Source: an uncultured Oscillospiraceae bacterium
Lineage (GTDB): Bacteria > Bacillota_A > Clostridia > Oscillospirales > Oscillospiraceae
Length of the DNA stretch: 8,894 bases
Assembly (NCBI GenBank): GCA_900757695.1
Contig: CAAEOU010000149.1
Span: 1 to 8,894, forward strand
Direction of reading: 5' to 3'
The translations under genes were made by a program, and so were the position numbers. Below, in pieces: positions 1-5,277 of the stretch; position 1 is the first letter of the stretch, and every line of letters begins with the position of its first letter. The notes beneath the pieces were generated by a model. The model did not search any database, had not been told where the DNA came from, and was given only the letters and a program-made list of their open reading frames with translations.

Positions 1-1001
1 AAGTCGGAGCCAAGAAGCCCTTCGTCATACCACTGGTGCATCATGGTGAGATAGTCCTTGAAGCCGTCTTCCACCCAGCCGAATTTTACCTTTCCGTCCA
101 CGACATAAACGGGATAAGAGCCCATGAAGGCTGCATACACACCGCCTACGTCAAAGGCCGAGCAGATCTCGTCCTCGTCCATGACGCCGGTATAGGGGAG
201 GCCCAAGGCTTCTGCGGCACCCTTCTCGTTCTTGAAGGCGGTGAGCACATCGTGAAGATCCTCCAGCGTCACCGGCATATCCTTGCTGAGATCATCGAGC
301 CAGTCCTTTCGGATCACAAGACCGGTGCTGGACTTGGTATACTCCGCTTCCAGACGCTGAATTTCCACCAGACGGCCGGAGGGCGTGGAGACTTCGGAAA
401 GGGTATCGGGATCTTTGGTGATGTTGTAATAATAGTTGGGGGCGAATTCCGGCACCAGATCGGTGACATCCAACAGCACCTCATCCTCTACGGCCTTGTC
501 GATGCCGCCGGTGTAATAGCTGCTGGCGTTGTAGAAGAAGTCCGGGTAATCACCGGAGGCCACCAGCAGGTTGAAGTTATCGGAGGCAGTGGTGACGGAC
601 TGAAGCATAAAGGTCAGGCTGACGCCGGTTTTATCGGCAACGGCCTTTAATACACTGCTCTGACCGCCGCTTAAATAGGCGTCCATAATATCAGAGAGAT
701 CGCCGGGGAAGGAGTACCACAGGGAGAAGGTCTCCGGGGTGTCGGTGAGGGGATAGGATACCTCTGGAATCTGGACGGAGGGCTCCTCGGCGGATTCCAT
801 GGCAGATGCTTCTGTGGGCTCTGCCGCAGAGGGGATCGCCTCGGTGGGCTCCTGTGGCGTTTCGGCGGGGGCCTCGGTTTCCGGGGTGGGTGCAGAGGCG
901 CTTCCGGCAGAGGATGCGGCGCCGGAGCTGCCGCCACAGGCGGTGAGCAGGGAGGCCAGCATGGTCAGAGCCAGCAGCATGGATAACAATTTCTTTTTCA
1001 C
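1..1001 (-). CDS. ABC transporter solute-binding lipoprotein, family 1 (YtcQ/LplA type), 3' end cut by window
   Basis: This protein is probably anchored on the outer face of the membrane and captures a solute, likely a sugar or oligosaccharide, for an ABC importer. The GTG start at 1001-999 is preceded by AAGGAGGT at good spacing. Residues 1-22 form a lipoprotein signal: KKK, a hydrophobic stretch, then the lipobox LTAC with Cys22 as lipidation site. Residues 23-80 are a low-complexity Ala/Ser/Pro/Glu linker. From about 90 the fold of large family-1 binding proteins begins, with ASGDYPDFFY (148-157), GLVIRKDWLDDL (227-238) and an aromatic block at 308-330. These recall YtcQ/LplA-like proteins, usually 500-560 residues, so about 200 residues lie beyond the left edge; 333 codons are visible and open throughout. 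It follows the flavodoxin-like gene by 13 bases and is probably co-transcribed. The permease genes, if linked, would be further left. The substrate cannot be read from the sequence. Confidence 0.88.
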   Translation of the reverse strand, partial: MKKKLLSMLLALTMLASLLTACGGSSGAASSAGSASAPTPETEAPAETPQEPTEAIPSAAEPTEASAMESAEEPSVQIPEVSYPLTDTPETFSLWYSFPGDLSDIMDAYLSGGQSSVLKAVADKTGVSLTFMLQSVTTASDNFNLLVASGDYPDFFYNASSYYTGGIDKAVEDEVLLDVTDLVPEFAPNYYYNITKDPDTLSEVSTPSGRLVEIQRLEAEYTKSSTGLVIRKDWLDDLSKDMPVTLEDLHDVLTAFKNEKGAAEALGLPYTGVMDEDEICSAFDVGGVYAAFMGSYPVYVVDGKVKFGWVEDGFKDYLTMMHQWYDEGLLGSD

Positions 1002-1008
1002 AAAGATT

Positions 1009-1016
1009 ACCTCCTT
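1009..1016 (-). promoter_or_regulatory. Ribosome binding site AAGGAGGT fixing a GTG start
   Basis: On the minus strand AAGGAGGT overlaps the last bases of the preceding gene's TAA stop (1017-1015) and lies 7 bases before the GTG at 1001. No ATG fits this site, which settles the GTG start of the lipoprotein. The overlap with the stop codon suggests translational coupling with the flavodoxin-like gene. Confidence 0.8.
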
Positions 1017-1857
1017 AGCTGATGCTGATATATTCGCCGCCATATTCTCTGCGGCCTGTTTCGGAGGGGAAGTACCCCTTTACCACGTTGCGGATGAAGA
1101 TCTTTGCCGCTTCCTTGTCATCGGCGTTGGGGCGCTGCTCCCGCTCATGGGGCATAACGCCGGCCTTCTTCACCAGTGCTTTTTCTTCGGGGCTCATCTT
1201 TGCCATTTCCGGGGGCTCGTGGATGGGGCCCTGCTCCCCCATGTTGGCGGCCTGCCGGATCTTACCCAGAATGTGGGGCGGATACTTTTTGAACTCCTCT
1301 GCCTTGGGATCCTTCTTGAACCGACTGAGCAGCTCAGAGGCCAGATCCACGGAGATGCCAAGGTCATCGGCAATGGTGTCCACCGATGCGTGGTGGAGCT
1401 CCGTGCCAAGGCAGGCAAACTGCCCGATGGTCTGAATATAGAGGTTTTCCAGATACAGCTTTTCAATGGCCAGCGTAGCCAGACACTCGCTGGGGCCCGT
1501 GGAGGTGCCGCCGTAGGTGCAGAACTCGATGGCGTAGGGGGTGTAGTCCGGAGATTCGGGGCGCTTGAGGCCGGGCATGATCAGCCGGTCCGAGTACATC
1601 CGGGGCGGCATGGAGGCCGTAAGCCCCAGATTCTTTCCAATGAGCGTGGAGGGAAGGCCCGCCATAATGGGGCTGCCCACAAACAGAAGGTCGTATTGAT
1701 CGAAGAAAATGGGGTTTTCCACAAAGCTGGTCTGATTGGTGATCTTGATGGAATCCACCTGCCAGTTCATTTCCTCCAGTGCTTCCTGAAAGCACCCTGC
1801 GATCTTCTCCGTGTTGCCGGTAACGGAGGCGTAGAGAATCAGTGCCTTTCTTGCCAT
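1015..1857 (-). CDS. Flavodoxin-like FMN protein with C-terminal extension
   Basis: Probably a cytoplasmic FMN-binding electron-transfer or reductase protein. The N-terminus (KALILYASVTGNTEKIA) is beta-strand 1 plus the flavodoxin phosphate-binding loop, with SVTGNT at 11-16. Residues 56-66 (DLLFVGSPIMA) match the second FMN-contact strand and loop. Residues 111-125 (EFCTYGGTSTGPSEC) fit the third loop, where flavodoxin-family proteins often have a glycine-rich GTYGG-type segment. The core ends near residue 170. Residues 175-280 are a charged, mostly helical extension (KKDPKAEEFKKYPP, then an EPPEMAKMSPEEKALVKKAG stretch) that ordinary ~140-170 residue flavodoxins lack. There is no CxxC or ferredoxin cluster motif. 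The ATG follows AAAGGA by 9 bases. It is first in an operon with the solute-binding lipoprotein, so its role may be tied to an imported compound; that link is inference. I cannot name its partner or substrate. Confidence 0.8.
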   Translation of the reverse strand: MARKALILYASVTGNTEKIAGCFQEALEEMNWQVDSIKITNQTSFVENPIFFDQYDLLFVGSPIMAGLPSTLIGKNLGLTASMPPRMYSDRLIMPGLKRPESPDYTPYAIEFCTYGGTSTGPSECLATLAIEKLYLENLYIQTIGQFACLGTELHHASVDTIADDLGISVDLASELLSRFKKDPKAEEFKKYPPHILGKIRQAANMGEQGPIHEPPEMAKMSPEEKALVKKAGVMPHEREQRPNADDKEAAKIFIRNVVKGYFPSETGRREYGGEYISIS

Positions 1858-1900
1858 ACTATCGCATCCTTTCTATGCATTCCTGATGATTGATGTACTC

Positions 1901-1924
1901 AGTATAGCGTTTTCACCATGAAAA
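1901..1924 (-). promoter_or_regulatory. Candidate promoter -10 box with adjacent dyad (flavodoxin-like operon)
   Basis: On the minus strand TATACT (1906-1901) is a good -10 hexamer about 45 bases before the ATG. Directly upstream is an interrupted perfect dyad, TTTTCA-TGG-TGAAAA (1924-1910). No recognisable TTGACA-like -35 is present at 16-20 bases, so the promoter may need an activator or be controlled by a protein bound to the dyad. Seen: the hexamer and the symmetry. Inferred: the function. Confidence 0.45.
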
Positions 1925-1954
1925 GCGTAGAAAGAAACTCTGCTTTTTCCCTCT

Positions 1955-1989
1955 AAAAACTGTGCATCTCACCGGAATGCACAGTTTTT
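1955..1989. repeat. Perfect 13 bp inverted repeat in divergent intergenic region
   Basis: AAAAACTGTGCAT (1955-1967) and ATGCACAGTTTTT (1977-1989) are exact inverse complements around a 9-base spacer. As RNA it would form a stem ending in a run of U on either strand, like a weak bidirectional terminator. However, it lies upstream of both divergent genes, where a terminator has no obvious job, so an operator or an mRNA leader structure is as likely. It is about 50 bases from each candidate -10 box. Confidence 0.6.
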
Positions 1990-2037
1990 GCATAGAAGAA
2001 CGTGGATTTCTGCATCCCCCTCGGCGGAGCTTTCCGA

Positions 2038-2064
2038 TATAATATAGGTACGAGATAAGGAGGA
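2038..2064 (+). promoter_or_regulatory. Candidate -10 box and ribosome site for the duplicated-domain gene
   Basis: A perfect TATAAT lies at 2038-2043. No convincing -35 hexamer exists at the right spacing (the bases 17 upstream are C-rich), so activation by another factor is possible. AAGGAGGA at 2057-2064 lies 8 bases before the ATG at 2073. The transcript would have a very short leader of about 20-25 bases. Confidence 0.5.
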
Positions 2065-2072
2065 ATGCCCAT

Positions 2073-2774
2073 ATGAACGGAACCTACGAAATCACTCTGC
2101 CCCTGCCCGGGGGAGACCGGAAGACGACCCTGACCCTTTCGGGCCAGCCGGAGCGGCTGAGCGGCACCCTGACGAATCCCTATGCGCCCACGGAGCTGTG
2201 CCCGGTGGAGGGGAAGCTGGAAGGGGGAACGCTGACCTGCCGTACCATGGTGGGCCGCACGGAGTTTATCCTTTCCGGGGAGGAGAAGCCGCAGGGGCTG
2301 GAGCTGACTCTGACCACCCATGAGACCATACCGCTGGAGCCCGGGAAGCGCCTTTCCGGTACACCGGGGCATTTGGAGGGGGAATATCTGGTGGGCGTGT
2401 ACTCTCCCGGCGGCGTCAAGGAGAACCATTTTGTGATCCGGAAGGAAAACGGTGCGCTGGGTGGCGAGATGTACTGCCTGATGGACGAGAAGACGCTGGA
2501 ATTTATGAAGGACATGATGGCCGGAGGCGGCCCGGCAGGAGGTGGAGCACCGATGCCCGGAGGAGAAATGCCGCCCCTTCCGAAGCTGGGGGACAAGTGC
2601 GATATGAACCCGTTCCTGTCTGTTACCGGGACGCCGGATGCATTTACCGTAACCACGAAAACAGGAAATGGCTCCCTGTTTACCTTTACCGGGGCATTGG
2701 AGGAGGATAGACCGATACTGACACTGCATGTTACGGACAAGACCGGTGGCCTCCGGGGCATCCCGGTGGGATAA
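2073..2774 (+). CDS. Uncharacterised protein, two copies of a beta-rich domain
   Basis: I do not recognise this protein and assign no function. It has no signal peptide, membrane segment or lipobox, so it is probably cytoplasmic. It looks like an internal duplication. Residues 3-82 begin GTYEITLPLPGGDRK and end FILSGEEKPQGLELTLTT. Residues 103-225 begin GEYLVGVYSPGGVKE and end FTFTGALEEDRPILTLHVT. Each half has a G-x-Y...PGG start, a short-strand pattern with L-x-G-x turns, a T-rich strand and a final G...EE...P/G-x-L-x-L-x-x-T strand. This alternating pattern suggests antiparallel sheets or a small calycin-like barrel, which is inference only. The second half carries an insertion (about 147-176) very rich in Gly, Pro and Met, probably a flexible loop. 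The start is supported by AAGGAGGA 8 bases upstream. It is transcribed away from the flavodoxin/binding-protein operon and followed by a terminator, so it is a single-gene unit possibly sharing control with that operon. Confidence 0.72.
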   Translation: MNGTYEITLPLPGGDRKTTLTLSGQPERLSGTLTNPYAPTELCPVEGKLEGGTLTCRTMVGRTEFILSGEEKPQGLELTLTTHETIPLEPGKRLSGTPGHLEGEYLVGVYSPGGVKENHFVIRKENGALGGEMYCLMDEKTLEFMKDMMAGGGPAGGGAPMPGGEMPPLPKLGDKCDMNPFLSVTGTPDAFTVTTKTGNGSLFTFTGALEEDRPILTLHVTDKTGGLRGIPVG

Positions 2775-2786
2775 GGAAATTGATAT

Positions 2787-2820
2787 AGCGGCAGGGGAGT
2801 GATCCGCTGCCGCTTTTTCT
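2787..2820 (+). terminator. Intrinsic terminator
   Basis: AGCGGCAG (2787-2794) pairs perfectly with CTGCCGCT (2807-2814) around a 12-base loop and is followed by a T tract within TTTTTCT. It begins 13 bases after the stop of the duplicated-domain gene. This is a classic GC stem plus U tract. Confidence 0.85.
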
Positions 2821-2965
2821 GCGGCAGAGCGGAGTCAGCAGTGCATGGGGCCAGCTGCCGGCACCGGAGGAGCAGGTAGAGGCAATGGGCGGAGATCTGT
2901 ATCCCGGTATAGCGGGAAGAAATGTAAAGCTTTTTTGAAAATTGCTATTTTGCACAAAAACTGTG

Positions 2966-2994
2966 TTGACAAAATAGTGAATATACCCTACAAT
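2966..2994 (+). promoter_or_regulatory. Sigma-A-type promoter of the MarR gene
   Basis: A consensus -35 TTGACA (2966-2971) is separated by 17 bp from TACAAT (2989-2994), one mismatch from the -10 consensus. Transcription would start near 3000-3002, inside the palindrome at 2995-3008, so a repressor bound there would block RNA polymerase. Confidence 0.85.
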
Positions 2995-3008
2995 TGTAGC
3001 ATGCTACA
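2995..3008 (+). promoter_or_regulatory. Probable MarR operator 1 (autoregulation)
   Basis: TGTAGCATGCTACA is a perfect 14 bp palindrome directly abutting the -10 box of the regulator's own promoter. MarR dimers typically bind such short symmetric sites, often overlapping their own promoter. A 12/14 match occurs before the exporter genes (3474-3487). Palindrome and repetition are seen; binding by this MarR protein is inferred. Confidence 0.75.
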
Positions 3009-3025
3009 GAAAGGAGGTGCAAGGC

Positions 3026-3448
3026 ATGAACCACGGTATTGGCTATCAGTTTAAGATCATCAACGACAGAATTAAGGCGAGGGCTGATGCGGATCTCAAG
3101 ACGCACGATCTGACCCTGACGCAGACCAGAGTGCTGGGCTTTTTGGCAGAGTCCGGCGGACAGGCAACGCAGAAGGAGATCGAGGCGGATCTTCAGGTTT
3201 CCCATCCCACGGTAGTGGGGATCATTTCCCGTATGGAGCAGAAGGGCTTCCTTTGTACATGGACCGATCCCATGGATCGCCGCAATAAGATCGTCCGGCT
3301 TACCGATAAGGCCATTAAGCTGGATCGGGAGATCGATGCAACGGTGGCGATGCAGGATGAAATGCTGCTGCGGGGGCTCAGTGAGCAGCAGGTGGATGAG
3401 CTCCGGAACTGCCTTGCACGGATCGTTCGAAATTTGGAGCAGGAATAA
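3026..3448 (+). CDS. MarR-family transcriptional regulator
   Basis: A 140-residue DNA-binding repressor of normal MarR length. Residues 47-75 form the helix-turn-helix (ATQKEIEADLQVSHPTVVG, then IISRMEQKGFL). Residues 80-93 (TDPMDRRNKIVRLT) are the wing, with the D-x-R-R-x-K pattern typical of the family. Flanking helices 1-40 and 95-140 form the dimer interface. ATG 3026 is preferred: AAAGGAGG at 3010-3017 lies 8 bases before it. The in-frame GTG at 3017 overlaps that ribosome site and cannot use it. The gene sits between two near-identical palindromes, one at its own promoter and one before the ABC exporter genes. By analogy with other MarR-exporter loci it probably represses both and releases them when it binds a toxic ligand. 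The ligand is not predictable. The whole MarR-ABC-ABC block ends at the hairpin at 7170. Confidence 0.93.
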   Translation: MNHGIGYQFKIINDRIKARADADLKTHDLTLTQTRVLGFLAESGGQATQKEIEADLQVSHPTVVGIISRMEQKGFLCTWTDPMDRRNKIVRLTDKAIKLDREIDATVAMQDEMLLRGLSEQQVDELRNCLARIVRNLEQE

Positions 3449-3463
3449 TAATGGCTCTTTTTT

Positions 3464-3515
3464 TTGGTCAAAATGTAGCGTACTACATAAAAAATTAATA
3501 TTTTGTTCAAAGGAG
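3464..3515 (+). promoter_or_regulatory. Probable MarR operator 2 and control region of the ABC exporter
   Basis: TGTAGCGTACTACA (3474-3487) matches operator 1 at 12 of 14 positions, differing only at two central bases; its arms with the flanking A and T are ATGTAG/CTACAT. A weak promoter may overlap it: TTGGTC (3464-3469) and an AT-rich -10 region around 3488-3501, where I cannot fix a good hexamer. The ribosome site AAAGGAG (3509-3515) serves the ATG at 3526. A T8 run at 3458-3465 follows only a 4 bp GAGC/GCTC stem, so some read-through from the MarR gene is likely. Confidence 0.68.
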
Positions 3516-3525
3516 TGAAAGAAAT

Positions 3526-5277
3526 ATGATAAAAACTCTGACAAAAAGCCTCAGAGAGTACAAAAAAGAATCGTGGCTTACCGTGCTCCTGTCCATTTTT
3601 GAGGTGGTTTTTGAGATCGTCATCCCCCTGTGCATGGCGGAGCTCATTGACCGGGGCGTGGAGGGCGGCACCATGGGCATGGTGTGGAAGTATGGCATTG
3701 CTCTGCTGATCTTCGCCCTGCTCCAGCTGGCAACGGGCATGGTGTCGGCCCATGTGGGCGCAAGGGCTTCGGCAGGCTTTGCGGCCAATCTCCGGCAGGA
3801 TATGTATGACCGGGTGCAGACCTTTGCCTTTTCCAACATTGACAAGTTTTCTACGGCCTCCATTGTCACACGGCTCACCACGGATGTTACCAACCTGCAA
3901 AACGCCTATTTGATGATCATCCGCATGGCCATTCGAGGCCCGGTGATGATCCTGTTTTCCATGATTGTAGCCATGCGGATCAATGTGGAAATCTCCATGA
4001 CCTTTCTGGTGGTGATCCCCATTTTGGCGGTGCTGCTGGCACTGATCGTGCTGCGGGTGCATCCGATCTTTAAGCGGGTGTTTGAAACCTATGACGGCCT
4101 CAACAATGTGGTGCAGGAGGATCTCCGGGGCATCCGGGTGGTGAAGTCCTTCCAGCAGGAGGGCTATGAGATCGGAAAGTTCAAGAAGATCTCTCAGGGG
4201 ATTTATCAGGACTTTGCCAAGGGCGAGCGGATCATTGCGCTGAACTCCCCGTTGATGCAGACCTGCATGTACGGCTGCATGATCCTGATTTCATGGATTG
4301 GCGCCAAGGCCATTGTGGCCAGCGGCAACAATGCGGCCTATGGCCTTACAACCGGCAACCTGACGGCCATGTTCACCTACGCCACCCAGATCCTCTTTTC
4401 TCTGATGATGCTTTCAATGGTGTTCGCCATGATCGTCATTGCAAGCTCTTCTGCCCAGAGAATCGCAGAGATCCTACAGGAAGACGCAGATATTTCCAAC
4501 CCGCCCCAGCCGGTGGAAACGGTGAAGGATGGCAGCATCGTCTTTGACCATGTGGAATTTTCCTATGCCTCCAAGGCAGATAAGCCGGTGCTGACGGACA
4601 TCTGCCTGAATATCCCTTCGGGCCAGACCGTTGGCATCATCGGCGGCACCGGTTCGTCCAAATCCTCTCTGGTGCAGCTGATCCCAAGGCTCTATGCTGT
4701 GACCGGCGGCAGCGTAAGTCTGGGCGGCGTGGACGTGAGGAACTACGACCTGACGGCCCTGAGAAACGCCGTTGCCATGGTGCTCCAGAAGAACGAGCTG
4801 TTTTCCGGCACCGTGGCGGAAAATCTCCGGTGGGGCAACGAGGACGCTACCGATGAGGAGATCCGGCATGCCTGCGTTCTGGCACAGGCGGATGAGTTTA
4901 TCTCTGCCATGCCCAAGGGCTATGATACCTATATTGAGCAGGGGGGCGCCAATGTATCCGGCGGCCAGAAGCAGCGGCTGTGCATTGCCCGGGCCCTGCT
5001 GAAAAAGCCCAAGGTGCTGATTCTGGACGATTCCACCAGCGCCGTGGATACCCGCACGGATGCGCTGATCCAGAAGGCGTTTGCGGAATTTATCCCGGAG
5101 ACCACGAAGATCATCATTGCCCAGCGGATCAGCTCGGTGCAGCATGCGGATCAGATCCTTGTGATGGAGGACGGCAGAATTTCCGCCGTCGGCACCCATG
5201 AAACGCTGCTCCGTACCTCGGATATTTACCGGGAAGTCTATGAATCTCAGCAGAAAGGAGAGGATGACAATGCCTGA
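3526..5277 (+). CDS. ABC exporter half-transporter, subunit with degenerate ATP site
   Basis: A 583-residue membrane protein with a six-helix exporter domain (hydrophobic segments about 17-40, 54-78, 130-150, 155-178, 242-265, 278-306) and a C-terminal ATPase domain (about 338-575). Motifs: Walker A GGTGSSKS (373-380), Q-loop Gln421, signature VSGGQ (477-481), Walker B LILDD (498-502), D-loop SAVD (505-508). The catalytic Glu position is Asp502, and the switch His is Gln533 (IAQR). Both changes mark the non-hydrolysing site of heterodimeric exporters such as TM287, BmrC or LmrC. The Walker A also has Ser378 where Gly is usual before the Lys; I recall this as common in clostridial relatives. 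The partner is the next gene, which overlaps by 8 bases. Likely role: export of drugs or toxic hydrophobic compounds; a peptide or lipid substrate is possible. Control is probably by the MarR protein through the palindrome at 3474. Confidence 0.93.
   Translation: MIKTLTKSLREYKKESWLTVLLSIFEVVFEIVIPLCMAELIDRGVEGGTMGMVWKYGIALLIFALLQLATGMVSAHVGARASAGFAANLRQDMYDRVQTFAFSNIDKFSTASIVTRLTTDVTNLQNAYLMIIRMAIRGPVMILFSMIVAMRINVEISMTFLVVIPILAVLLALIVLRVHPIFKRVFETYDGLNNVVQEDLRGIRVVKSFQQEGYEIGKFKKISQGIYQDFAKGERIIALNSPLMQTCMYGCMILISWIGAKAIVASGNNAAYGLTTGNLTAMFTYATQILFSLMMLSMVFAMIVIASSSAQRIAEILQEDADISNPPQPVETVKDGSIVFDHVEFSYASKADKPVLTDICLNIPSGQTVGIIGGTGSSKSSLVQLIPRLYAVTGGSVSLGGVDVRNYDLTALRNAVAMVLQKNELFSGTVAENLRWGNEDATDEEIRHACVLAQADEFISAMPKGYDTYIEQGGANVSGGQKQRLCIARALLKKPKVLILDDSTSAVDTRTDALIQKAFAEFIPETTKIIIAQRISSVQHADQILVMEDGRISAVGTHETLLRTSDIYREVYESQQKGEDDNA

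Noticed and set aside
36..650. Plus-strand open frame (204 codons) at the left edge
   Set aside because: Antisense to the solute-binding lipoprotein, whose lipobox, linker and family motifs are continuous over 333 codons.
799..1893. Long plus-strand open frame (364 codons)
   Set aside because: It is antisense to the flavodoxin-like gene and the lipoprotein's N-terminus, both with clear motifs and ribosome sites. It shows no recognisable domain and lacks a ribosome site, and arises from GC-rich codon bias.
1953..2729. 258-codon minus-strand open frame over the duplicated-domain gene
   Set aside because: The plus-strand frame has a strong ribosome site, a -10 box, a following terminator and an internal repeat pattern. 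The minus frame is Arg/Gln/His-rich, a typical shadow.
3017..3025. GTG 3017 as start of the MarR gene
   Set aside because: It overlaps the ribosome binding site AAAGGAGG; ATG 3026 has ideal spacing and gives the usual MarR length.
3437..3465. Terminator between MarR and the ABC genes (T8 run)
   Set aside because: Only a 4 bp GAGC/GCTC stem with a 13-base loop precedes the T run, too weak to call.
5198..5269. Earlier in-frame starts of the second ABC gene (5198, 5264)
   Set aside because: 5198 lies well inside the first gene without a ribosome site; 5264 is only 3 bases from AGGAG. 5270 fits best.
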